A stretch of DNA of 64,000 bases from CAVPNY01 sp963706905 (GTDB lineage: Bacteria; Chloroflexota; Anaerolineae; Anaerolineales; UBA4823): assembly GCA_963706905.1 (NCBI GenBank), contig CAVPNY010000015.1:1-64000 (forward strand). The letters run 5' to 3'. Position numbers and translations under genes: made by a program. Each line of letters starts with the position of its first letter. Within the stretch, counting starts at the first letter, position 1. Positions 1-10,400 of this stretch are shown one piece after another. Under the pieces are notes generated by a model, which saw only the letters and a program-made list of their open reading frames with translations, was not told the origin of the DNA and did no database searches.

Positions 1-901
1 CACTCTGGCTGAGTTTATCGATCGTTACATGAACGATGTAGCGTCTCATACACTTCGTCCAACATCACTGAAAGCTTATGAGAGCCTCATCAGGATGCAT
101 ATCGAACCGCAGCTCGGACACATCCGGTTGCTCAATTTGCGCCCTGACCATCTGCAGAATTTTTACTCGGAAGAATTAAATCGAGAGCTTTCCCCGGGAA
201 CGGTGAAACATATGCATGCGATTATTCACCGTTCCCTCAAACAAGCCCTTCGGTGGGGACTAGTAAACAGGAATGTAGCTGATTTAGTCGATAGCCCTTC
301 CCCAAAACCCAAACCTCCCCAAGTATTGAGTTTAGAACAGGTGAAGAAGTTCTTAGGTGCGGTTAGGGAGGATTGTTGGTATGCTTTATATGTACTGGCG
401 ATTTCGACCGGGATACGCGAAGGTGAACTTCTAGGATTGATGTGGGAAGATATAGATTTCTTTGCCGGTACTATTCATGTTCGCCATTCTCTCCAACAAT
501 TAACGGGAAAAGGGTTGGTATTGATGGAACCGAAGACCGAGAAGTCAAAAAGGTCCATCGCCGTCCCAGGGTTTACTCTAGACGCTTTGTGGGAACACAA
601 GGAAAAATCTGGAGGGAATGTGGGATTTGTGTTCCGTACAAGCAACAATACTCCAATTCCTCAGAGAAGTCTACTCGTTGACTTTAAACGGCACTTGAAG
701 GTAAATAATTTACCAAACATGCGGTTTCACGACTTAAGGCACACTTCCGCAACACTGCTTTTATCAGAAGGGGTTCATCCCAAAGTCGTTCAAGAGATGT
801 TGGGTCATTCCCGTATAAACATGACTATGGATATATATTCGCATGTGATGCCAGACATCCAAAGAGAGGCTGCAGATAAGATGAACGATATGCTCAGGTA
901 A
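1..901 (+). CDS. Tyrosine recombinase/integrase, 5' end outside the window
   Basis: This is a phage-type site-specific integrase. The reading frame is open from base 2, so the N-terminus lies outside the window, and the ATG at 29 is internal. The N-terminal part (to about residue 90 from that ATG) looks like the SAM-like core-binding domain. The rest is the catalytic domain. The expected active-site residues are visible, counted from the ATG at 29: Arg130 in TGIREGELLGL, a Lys around 169-172, His234 and Arg237 in HDLRHT, His260 in LGHS, and the nucleophile Tyr270 in DIYSH. The C-terminus appears complete. Such enzymes integrate or excise mobile elements or phages, so this gene may mark the end of an integrated element lying mostly to the left. 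I found no att site or tRNA next to it. Codon use is more AT-rich than in most later genes, which fits foreign origin. Confidence 0.9.
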   Translation, partial: TLAEFIDRYMNDVASHTLRPTSLKAYESLIRMHIEPQLGHIRLLNLRPDHLQNFYSEELNRELSPGTVKHMHAIIHRSLKQALRWGLVNRNVADLVDSPSPKPKPPQVLSLEQVKKFLGAVREDCWYALYVLAISTGIREGELLGLMWEDIDFFAGTIHVRHSLQQLTGKGLVLMEPKTEKSKRSIAVPGFTLDALWEHKEKSGGNVGFVFRTSNNTPIPQRSLLVDFKRHLKVNNLPNMRFHDLRHTSATLLLSEGVHPKVVQEMLGHSRINMTMDIYSHVMPDIQREAADKMNDMLR

Positions 902-1097
902 TGCTTATTTAATGCTTACACATTGAAAGAGGGTGGAAATATTTCAGATATTAGATTCTAATTGGAATTTCTCCCGCTAAAAACCACATATTTTACATAT
1001 TTGACGAATTAAACACACTCACTGTGACAGGCATAGGAATAAAGTACTATTTATTTCATGATATTATACAGGATAAAAGCAACGACGTTTGGATGTA

Positions 1098-1901
1098 TAC
1101 TATTCGGGAGTGGATAAACTCATGGGTTTATGAACTCCATGACATGGGCAGGATAGGCAGGGAAGCGATGCTTGTACAGCTGGCGGCTGTTGTAACAATA
1201 GACAAACAAGCGCAGGGCACATTCGAGTGCCAAGGGACAGCGCGTAAACAACGCGACGATCTTGCCAGACGAGCCAGGTAATGTCGCAACTCGGCATTAT
1301 CACCTTCGACCGAGTAGGTATCGGTTTTCCCTTCAGACACTTCATATCTGCCGAAGTGGTACCACAGGCGGTCATAGGCATCAAAGGCATCGCTGTAATA
1401 GCATTTCGCCTTAGGAGCTTCATCCACCATCTCCTGGATCGCTTGCTGAGTGCGTTCCCAGACCACTTTCCAGCCCAGATAACAGCGCGTGTGCCGGTCT
1501 ACGAGCGTGAGGATGTAGATCCTGTTTTTTGTTGCCGATAAAAGTGAACAGCTCATCCATCTCTGCCTCTTTTACTTCTTCTGGTAAAGGCGCTTCCGGC
1601 AAACTGGCAGCATGCGCTTGGACCCAGGATGAGACAGTGCCATGATGGATGCCCAGGTGTCGCCCAATGCGACGCAAGTTCATCCCATCCACATACAGCT
1701 GCAGGGCTTGCTTGCGCATGTCTTCTGGATAGCCTCTCGGTTTGGGCTCTGGCGTGTATTTGCACTTACAGTGCATGCACAGATACCTTTGGGCACCCGA
1801 TTCGGTTTTTCCGGTTCGGTCTGCCGCGTGGTTTGTTGACATTTCGGACAGGTTTGCATTCTTCTATTCTAACCCAGAAATCAATCCACTCTCTACTATT
1901 C
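1098..1901 (-). mobile_element. Decayed IS1-family insertion sequence
   Basis: A remnant transposase lies between imperfect terminal inverted repeats at about 1098-1118 and 1881-1901. The best-conserved core is gagtggat on both sides, and about 14 of 21 positions match. I saw no convincing target-site duplication. The limits are therefore approximate. Confidence 0.6.
1120..1859 (-). pseudogene. IS1-family transposase, broken by about three frameshifts
   Basis: Reading the minus strand across frames gives a recognisable IS1-type single-ORF transposase. It starts with an N-terminal zinc ribbon (MQTCPKCQQ, then CMHCKCKY), followed by a helix-turn-helix region (LRRIGRHLGIHHGTVSSW) and a DDE-type catalytic part containing EMDELFTFIGNKK, LTLVDRHTRC and YSDAFDAY. 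It ends in VYCYNSRQLYKHRF and stops at about 1120. The frame changes near 1800, near 1530 and near 1255. With three shifts it cannot make a full protein as sequenced. The order and spacing of the pieces match an intact IS1 transposase of about 240 residues, so some shifts could be sequencing errors. Confidence 0.8.
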
Positions 1902-1905
1902 GAAG

Positions 1906-2685
1906 AAAGAATTGTGTGGGGAGGTTTTGATTTTCTGACGACCAAGCCAGGGTATGGAATTGGGTTTTTCAAGATTGGTTTACCGCAGCGTGGAGTAGGG
2001 GTTCATTTGATTTCCAAAGACCAAGATGTATTCACGATTGATCCGTTCTGATTGTCTGAGAGATCAGTGCATTTCTCAACGTAGGTGATTGGGTTAAATG
2101 TATTGGGGAGGCTCCAGACCGAATAACAGATTGAAATCTCGTTAAACGAATAGACGAGAAACTAAACGGCTGCACCGGTCGGCAAACCAGCACAGCCGCA
2201 TTAGAAACAGCCTGACCAAATACCGGAGCACGAACGCTTGAGAGGCCGATATGCAACGGTTAATACCGGAACCTGTATGCTCTCAGTGAGAGCGTATTGT
2301 GGAGGGTTCGGCTATTTCGCACCTAATGATAAGCGATTTATTCTAGATTGTAAACAAACTGGACTATTAACATTGAGTTAAGAGACTGCCATAAAAGTGC
2401 TGGTGGGTCTGTGGGTAATAAATCCGATCCACTGATGCACTCACTTGGGAGAAGGAAAAAATGACCCGCAGTATGGCTCGGATGGGGCCTTATTGCCAGG
2501 GTCGTGACATTACTGGACCAGCTGGTCCGCACCTGAAATCCGACCTAAGAGTCGGAAGGGCGGAGCGGGTCTGGTCACCAGCCACAGTGTGGTTGGCCAC
2601 AATTATCTGCCCTTCAAAGAGGTGAAAAAACCCATGAAGTGGCTTTGTGTTCAATTGGATAACTCAATCTCAAACGAGGAGCAAT
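1906..2685. other. Long intergenic stretch without a supported gene
   Basis: Nothing coding is convincing here. A 54-codon frame at 2461-2625 has a fair ribosome-binding sequence (gagaagg) but resembles no protein I know. A short stem-loop (ccgac/gtcgg) lies near 2538-2553, and short palindromes (ctggtcaccag, ccacagtgtgg) near 2570-2592. These could belong to an untranslated leader of the next gene, but they match no riboswitch class I recognise. Confidence 0.4.
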
Positions 2686-2919
2686 ATGGACCCAATTTGG
2701 TCTCACTCCAAACCACTACAAGACGAAGATGGATCAAACCACAGCCATATCACCCCAGAGCAGGTTGATATGATTGAAGAAGCCCTGGCTTCTCTAGGAG
2801 AATATGGTGAGGTGCGCCTTATCGTATCGAAAGGTCGCCTGCGCTTTCTGGTTACTCAGCGCAGCCTGGATGTGTTGAAATGGCAGCCAGGTGCACTTGT
2901 TAAGAATATTGGCAGGTAA
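2686..2919 (+). CDS. Small conserved-looking protein of unknown function, 77 aa
   Basis: The start is the ATG at 2686, preceded five bases upstream by gaggag. The longer frame from 2647 lacks such a site. The product is a hydrophilic alpha/beta protein with a well-formed core around DMIEEALASLGEYGEVRL. It has no signal peptide, membrane segment or metal-binding motif. I do not recognise the family. It stands 127 bases upstream of a chain-length-determinant fragment in the same direction, so it may belong to the start of an exopolysaccharide locus that has otherwise been lost at the junction near 3254. Confidence 0.6.
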   Translation: MDPIWSHSKPLQDEDGSNHSHITPEQVDMIEEALASLGEYGEVRLIVSKGRLRFLVTQRSLDVLKWQPGALVKNIGR

Positions 2920-3046
2920 TTCTTGCCGAGTGATCATTGGGGCTCAAACCTTACAATAAAAATGAATATCCGAGAGAGAAGAAAATGCTAAGGGCCACAG
3001 CCATCAGGCCGGATGAAGTAAGGAAATTTGGAGGTCAAGCGGACCT

Positions 3047-3265
3047 ATGGATCTAAAAGCGATTCTCGCAATTCTGTGGGGCAATAAATGGATCATCATT
3101 GCTACAACGGTTATTACTGTGGCAGTGGTTGCGGTTACGACATTTCTTTCCACACCTATTTATTCGGCTTCGACCACCTTACGCGTTGCGACTGCTTCTA
3201 GTGGTTTAGTATCCTATCAAGATTATATGTATGCTGACCGGCTTATGAACACTCAGTTGATATAA
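3047..3265 (+). pseudogene. Wzz/chain-length-determinant N-terminal fragment
   Basis: The first 70 residues match the start of Wzz-type polysaccharide co-polymerases. There is a short cytoplasmic N-terminus, then a membrane segment (about residues 14-34, WIIIATTVITVAVVAV), then the start of the extracytoplasmic domain, with PIYSASTTLRV and ending YADRLMNT. Family members usually have several hundred residues and a second membrane segment. Here the family-like sequence ends at DRLMNT, and a stop follows at 3263-3265. The DNA then continues directly as InlB-type repeats in another frame. The gene is therefore truncated by a deletion, recombination or assembly join. An upstream ggagg lies about 15 bases before the ATG. 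Confidence 0.7.
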
Positions 3266-6200
3266 CGATCACGCAGGCGACGGGTGGCACGATCAGTGCT
3301 GCTCCGGCAAGCCCGTACCACTATGGGGATGATGTGACCCTGACGGCGACAGCCGATCCTGGCTACACCTTCACCGGCTGGACGGGCGATGCGAGTGGAA
3401 CTACCAGTCCGTTTGTCCTGGAGATGAATGGGGACAAGGCGGTCAGTGCGACCTACACGCAGGATCAGTACACTCTGACGGTGACATCGGCGCACGGCCC
3501 GGTGACTAAGGAACCCAACCAGGCGACCTACACCCACGGTACGGATGTGACTCTGACGATGGGTGCAATAGATCCCGGCTGGACGTTCACCGGCTGGGAT
3601 TATGCCGGTTGTACGGGAACTGGCCCCTGCACGGTGACGATGAATGCCAACACGACGGTGACGGCGAACTTCACGCAGGATGCCTACACCCTGGAGATCA
3701 CGATCGTTGGCAGTGGGTCGGTCACAACGATCCCTGATCAGCTGACTTATACTTATGGGACACCGGTGGAGTTGACAGCTGTACCTGACCCTGGTCACTA
3801 CTTTACCGGATGGGAAGGCGATCTGGGCGGCAGTGATAATCCAGCTACCATCACGATATACGGGAACAGCTTTGTCTCGGCTACGTTTGAGCCGATCCCA
3901 CCCACTTGCTATGCGCTGACGCTAACTCACACTGGCAGTGGTTCTGACCCAGTAGCGGACCTGGCTAATTCAATAGGCTGCGCGGCTGGAAAGTACATTG
4001 AAGGTGAGATCCTCCAATTAAGTGGCGCAGATCCTGAGGATGGCTGGGAGATCAGCGGCTGGACTGGCACGGCAAACAACGGCAGCACGGGTCCGACGAA
4101 CACGGTGACCATGCCAGCCAGCGCCCACATCGCCGCGGTCAACTACACGCACATTGTGTACACCCTGACCGAGTTCTCGGAACATGGCGATGTCGCTATA
4201 GATCCTGCAGCAGGACCATACTACTACGGCAACGATGTCACCCTGACAATGGGGACAGTGGATGCTGGCTGGACCTTCACCGGCTGGAGCGAGCCAGGCT
4301 GTACCGGCACTGGCCCCTGCACGGTGACCATCCTTGGCAATACTGAGGTCACAGCTAACTTCACTCAAAACGTGTACGCCCTGAATATCACCCAGGCGAC
4401 AGGCGGCGTGATCACAGCTGCGCCTGCAGGCCCGTACCACTGGAATGACCCGGTGACCGTAACGGCTGATCCGGACGATGGCTGGAGCTTTGGAGCCTGG
4501 ACAGGCGACTGCGCCGGACAGGGTAATCCCTGCACGCTGACGATGGACTGCAGTCAAGAACGTCTCGGCGACCTTCACCCAGGATCAGTACACCCTGACG
4601 GTGGATCTCGGCGCACGGCACGGTTAGTAAGGCACCGGACCAACCGACCTACGTCTACACCGAGACAGTGTTGCTGACGATGGGGGCAGTGGATGCCGGC
4701 TGGACCTTCACCGGCTGGAGCGGCGCTGGATGCGCAGGAACGGAGCCCTGCACGGTGACTATCACCGGCAACACGACCGTGACAGCCAACTTCATCGCAG
4801 GTTGACATACAGCCTGACAGTGAACATTGACCCGTTGGACAGCGGCAATAGCGTTACACTCAGCAACACTGGCCCAGTATACCACTACGGGGATGTAGTT
4901 ATCCTGACGCCAGTGCTTGCTGCAGGCTGGCAGTTCGACCATATGGACGGCGCCGTTTGTGATGAAACGGGTTGTACAGTGACCATCACTGGCAACATGG
5001 TGGTCACGGCGTACTTCACGAAGATTGAGTACACACTGACGGTAAACTCGGCTCATGGCACGGTCACCAAAACGCCTACCCAGGATACCTATCACTATAA
5101 TGATCCAGTGATCCTGACAATGACCTCAGTTGAAAATGGCTGGACGTTTGGCGGCTGGAGCGGTGGCGGGTGCACAGGCACTGACCCCTGCACAGTGACC
5201 ATCACTGGCGACACGACCGTGACTGCCACTTTCACCCAAAACCAGTACACGTTAGGTCTCACAATCGTTGGCCAGGGCACGGTTGTTAATGATCCAAATC
5301 AGGCAACCTATACTTACGGCCAGGTGGTGAACCTGACTCCCTCTGGGGAAACAGGCTGGAGCTTTACTGGCTGGGGTGGGGACTGCAGCGGCAATGGGGA
5401 CTGCCAGGTGACCATGGACAGCAACAAGGCTGTGACCGCCACCTTCACTGAAGATCTATACAATCTGGATATCACTAAAATCGGTGAGGGTACTGTGGAT
5501 CCAGATGGCGCTGGCCCGTATCCCTACGGCGCAGAGGTCATACTGACGGCTGACCCGGCTGACGGCTGGAGCGTGTCCGAGTGGAGCGTGGAGGGCTGCA
5601 CCGGCGAAACTTGCACGGTGACCATGTTCGGCGACTTGAGTGTCATCGTCACTTTCACACAGGACATACGCTACACCCTTACGGTGACCAGCGACCCGGT
5701 GGATGGCGGCACAGTTAGCAAAGATCCTGATGATACAGGCTACCTGGAGGGCACCGTAGTTTCACTGACGGCGTATGCTGCTGATGGTTGGGAGTTCGAC
5801 AGCTGGACGGGTGACTGCGCCGGGCAGGGTAACCCCTGCATCCTGACGATGGATAATGACAAGACTGCCACGGCGGTCTTCGCACAAACCATCTCACTGC
5901 CTAAGGATTTGATTGTAAACCCGGGCACAGTGGTTGAGGGCTTCGAGTCGATGAGTGGCTGGACGATCAGCGGATCGGGCACTGGGTTTGGGGCTACGCT
6001 CGACACGAGTAACTTCAAGGAAGGCGTAGCCTCAATCATGCTGACCACTCCTGCCAGCGGAAATGTAACCATCACCAAGCCGGTGACCTGGGATCTGTCG
6101 GCGAACCAGGGCAACTTCCGACTGTGGGTGTACGTATCTGGCAGCAGCGAGCCTACCGGCGGCAGAATCATCCTGTCGAACGATGCAAGCTTCTCGAACT

Positions 6201-7078
6201 ACTGGACTGCCTCCTACGGCGGTGCCTTCAAGCTGCGCTACAAACCAGGCTGGAACCTGATCAATCTGCGCACCTCCGACTGGAAGGTTGGCAAGGGCTC
6301 GCCTAACTGGACCAACATCGTGCGCATCCGCATCCGGTTGGATAGCCAAGCGGTGAACACCTACTCGTTCGATGCCCTGACCAGCGGTGTGGTGGCACAA
6401 CCGGCGGTGCTGTTCACCTTCGACAAAGGTCTGAGCTCGCTGTATGATCAGGCTTTCGCCTACATGCAGTCCCGCAATGTGCGCGGCACCGGCTACGTTG
6501 TCACCGACTGGGCAGACACGACGGGCTATGCCAGCTGGGCCCAGCTCCAGGCAATGGACGACGTTGGCTGGACGATCGGCAACCAGACGACCGACTATAC
6601 TGTTCTGACCACCCTGCCGGACGTAGAGGCCCAGAAAGCTAAACTGGCAGATGCCCGGGCTGCCCTCGTGGCGAATGGCATCGTCAGCGGCGGCAACTAT
6701 GTAGCCTACCCTGCCGGGAATTACGACAATGATACGTTGCTGGCTATGGCAAACCTGGGTATGCGCAATGGCCGGACGCTGCTGGCCTTCAACAACCTCT
6801 CGCCGCTGGCGAACCCGTACCAGATCGCCCAGCGCTCAATTAGCAAGAGCACCTCGCTGGCCACCGCCCAGGGTTGGGTGAATACGGCTATCGCCCGCCA
6901 GGAGATCCTGGTGATCAAGCTTGAAGGCTTGAGCGCCAGCCCGGCTTCGACAGACTGGTATATCGCTCGCTTCAAGAGCTTGATTGACTACTGCATAGCG
7001 CAGGGCATCCCCATCATCACCATGGATGACCTGTACAAGCTGCAATCAAGTGATATCACCATACCTGGAGCCAGATAG
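3254..7078 (+). CDS. InlB B-repeat surface protein with C-terminal NodB-like domain (frameshifted, 5' end missing)
   Basis: Twelve consecutive units of about 70 residues can be followed from 3259 to about 5895. Each has the pattern YTLTV..G.V...Y.YGD.VTLTA..GW.F.GWSG..C.G..C.VTM......VTA.FTQ. This fits the divergent InlB B-repeat family, extracellular beta-rich stalk domains. A beta-sandwich-like region (about 5925-6400, possibly carbohydrate-binding) and a polysaccharide-deacetylase (NodB) fold (about 6400-7075) follow. In the NodB part the motif normally TFDDG reads FTFDKG (6413-6430), and the normal His-containing second motif reads GNQTTDY (6578-6598), so the metal ligands are gone. The frame breaks near 4556, 4605 and 4800. 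No signal peptide remains, because the 5' end abuts the Wzz fragment. The product was probably a secreted or surface-anchored binding protein rather than an active deacetylase. Confidence 0.75.
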
Positions 7079-7148
7079 CCCACAATGCTGGTCATAATAT
7101 GGAGGCAACCATAGAGCAATAGAGAGGTTAGCTCAATAAATAGCATGC

Positions 7149-7180
7149 GAGAGCCGCCAGGACATTGGCGGCTCTCTTTT
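7149..7180 (+). terminator. Rho-independent terminator
   Basis: A perfect 11-bp stem (gagagccgcca / tggcggctctc) with a 6-base loop is followed by tttt. It lies 70 bases after the stop of the InlB-repeat gene. Confidence 0.9.
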
Positions 7181-7485
7181 AATATCCCTTATGGTGAATT
7201 GCGTCATTTTGTATTAAAATAACCTAGTAAGTCATCCCATTGTCATTCAGATTAGGCGACTCGCGGACGGGGGAGTATTGGATAGGGCGGAGACATCCAG
7301 GCCTGCATTGAGGCAGCGGAGTGCACACGATCTATGCTCCAAGCGCGCCTGAGGCGTGAGAAACCAGGCGCAGGCTGAAGATCAAAGGAGGTGGTTCTGA
7401 ATAGAGTTCATGTCTCCATCGATCGGCAACGCATACAGTTTGTGAAATCTTGCTGGTTAAATTTGCCAATAAAGGAGAGATTACT
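7181..7485. other. Leader region of the first giant secreted protein
   Basis: No gene is supported. A perfect anti-Shine-Dalgarno match (aaaggaggtg, about 7385-7394) stands about 90 bases before the real start and has only an 11-codon frame (ATG 7409) behind it. A similar aaaggaggtggt lies in the leader of the paralogue at about 13909. Confidence 0.4.
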
Positions 7486-10400
7486 ATGTCCATAAAGTCT
7501 CATCTCTGGCGGGCTGTCAGCTTGCTGGCCTTGCTCGCCTTGTTCCTGGCTCCTTTTGGATCGACTGCCAGGGCAGGCGCTCCCCAACTCCCTTCCCAAA
7601 ATCTGGCTGCCCAGGAGCAAACGGCAGCCTCGCCGCAGTTGATCCGCTCACTGCATCATGACACATCCCTGCCGCTGCGCGAGCTGGCGCCGAAGGCGCC
7701 GCCGGCTGAAGCGCTAAAATCGCAGCGCGAGCTGTCGGTTTATCCCCTGACCAGGCCTGGACAGACGGAAAGCCCCTTGGGCGGCGCTGACCCGGCTGTG
7801 CAGAATAAGCCGCTTGGCTCGAATATGCCCAGCTTCGATTTTAATTTCGAAGGGCTGAGCAATGAGGATAACCGCAGCGCGCTGGGCTTCACCGTCGCCC
7901 CCCCGGATACGGCTGGGGCGATCGGGCCAGACCACTACATTCAGTGGGTCAACCTGGTCTTTGCCGTCTATGAGGTGGACCGCGCCACCAACACCGCGAC
8001 CATGGTCTACGGGCCAGCCGCTGGCAACTCGCTGTGGGCTGGATTTGGCGGCACGTGCGAAACGAATAACGATGGCGACATCATTGTGTTGTATGACCGG
8101 TTGGCTAATCGCTGGTTTATGAGCCAGTTTGGCCTCTTCGCTGCTGATGGCAACTGGCACCAGTGCGTAGCAGTCTCCGCCACCAGCGACCCGCTGGGTG
8201 AGTGGTACCGCTATGACTTCAATGTGAGTGAGACCAAGCTTAACGATTACCCCAAATTCGGCGTCTGGCCGGATGCCTACTATATGACGGCCAACCAGTT
8301 CGACGAGAACACCTTTAACTGGGCTGGTCAGGGCGTGTGGGCGCTCGAGCGCGATCAGATGTTGCTCGGGCAGTCGGCGCGCATGGTGTATTTCGACCTG
8401 TATGGGGCTGACCCCAACCTGGGCGGCATGTTACCGTCCGATTTGGACGGTCTCACGCTCCCGCCGGACGGAGCGCCTAATCCCTTCCTGCTGTTCGACG
8501 ACGACGCCTGGGGGTACGTGACCCAGGACCAGCTGCAGGTGTGGGAATTTCACGTAGACTGGGCTACTCCAGCCAATTCGACTTTTACCCATGCCGCTGA
8601 TCTGGCGACGGAGCCATTCGATGCGCAGATCTGCACGGCTTTTCGGGGGGCATGCATCGACCAACCCAACGGCAACAAGGTAGAGGACCTGGCTGATCGC
8701 CTGATGTACCGCTTGCAGTACCGCAACTTCGGTGATCACCAGACCCTGGTCGTCAATCATTCGGTAGATGTGACTTTTTCCGAAGACAATGGCCAGGCAG
8801 GTGTACGCTGGTATGAGCTGCGCGATGATGGCAGCGGCTGGGGGATCTACCAGCAGGGCAGTTATGCCCCTGATGGCGATCACCGCTGGATGGGCAGCGC
8901 CGCCATGGATGCTACTGGCAACCTGGCGGTGGGCTACTCCGTTTCCAGCACAGAGACGTTCCCCTCGATCCGTTACACCGGACGATTGGCCGGGGACCCG
9001 CTGAATACTCTACCGCAAGGCGAGATTGAGCTGGCCGCGGGATCTGACTCCCAAGAAGGCACTGCTCGCTGGGGGGACTACTCGATGATCACTCTCGATC
9101 CCCTGGATGACTGTACTTTCTGGTACACCCAGGAATATGTCTCGGGTCCTAATGCGGACAACTGGGGCAACTGGTTCACGCGGGTTGGCTCTTTCAAATT
9201 CCCCACCTGCACCACCGGCCCTGCCGGGAACCTACAAGGTACGGTGACCAGCTCGACGGGTGGAACCCCTGTCGCTGGTGCCCGCATCGACCTGGGCAAC
9301 GGGATCGTCACAGTTACCGATGCTGATGGGTTCTACCAGTTCCTCAACCTGCCGGAGGGCAGCTATGATGTCACTGCCTGGGCGTATGGCTACATCCAGG
9401 AGACTGTCACCGGGGTAGCAGTAACCGATGGCGCCACCACCACCCAGGACTTCGTCCTCGATGAGGCGCCAGTGGTGACAATTACCGGGACGGTCACAGA
9501 CGCCAGCCATGGCTGGCCGCTGTACGCCGAGCATGCATGTCGAAACCTCCGGGTTTGAGACCAGACATCTTCACCAATCCACTGGATGGCAGCTACAGCA
9601 TTGAACTGCTGCAGGACACACCGTACTATTTCAAGTCGAACGCAGGTCAGGCGGGCTACCTGCTCGAGGCAGCGCAAGGTGACGCCGCCAGCCGGAGGCG
9701 GCACGGAGGACTTTGCCCTCCAGGCTGACCTGGCCAACTGTGTCGCACCGGGCTACGCGCTGGTCACGGATTTCACCACCAGCGATGATTTCGAAGCTGA
9801 TGATGGGGGCTTCACTGCTTCGGGTGACACCTCCTGGGCGTGGGGGATGGTGACGTACGGCCCTCCGGGAGCTCATTCGGGAGAGAACGCCTGGGCTACC
9901 AACCCGAGCGGCGACTATAACAATGACGAGGATGGCGAAACGACCTCGCCGACCGTCGATCTGAGCGCTTTCGCCGGGCAGGGGATCGCCGTCCAATGGT
10001 GGCAGTGGCTGCAATCCGAAGAGGGGTTCGATTACGCCAGTGTCCAAGTCAGCAACGACGGCGGCGCCAACTGGGCGACGGTTTACGGCCCGGTCACAGG
10101 CGATATTGACCTGGATTGGAAGGAATATACGGTCCTGCTGGATTCCTCCTACGCTGTCAGCGACTTTCAGGTGCGCTTCCGCTTTACCAGCGATGTAATC
10201 GTTGTCTACCCAGGTTACTATGTAGACGACGTCAGCATTGGTTCCGCTTCCTGCACTCCCTTGGCAGGTGGATTGGTGGTTGGAAATGTCTTCGACGCCA
10301 ACACCGGAGAAGGGGTGGTTGGGGCAACGGTGACCAGTGACAACAATTCTGATGACAGCGCAGTCTCCTTTGCCACCCCGGCCGATGATGCCCTCGAGGA

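Noticed and set aside
2461..2625. 54-codon frame with a fair ribosome site
   Set aside because: Composition and sequence do not look protein-like, there is no known relative, and it lies in a region with several short palindromes.
2413..2640. Possible riboswitch in the leader of the 2686 gene
   Set aside because: Short stems exist, but no conserved core of a riboswitch class I know could be recognised.
3253..4808. Long minus-strand frames opposite the InlB repeats and other large secreted genes
   Set aside because: They are antisense shadows of GC-rich repeats. The plus strand shows clear domain patterns.
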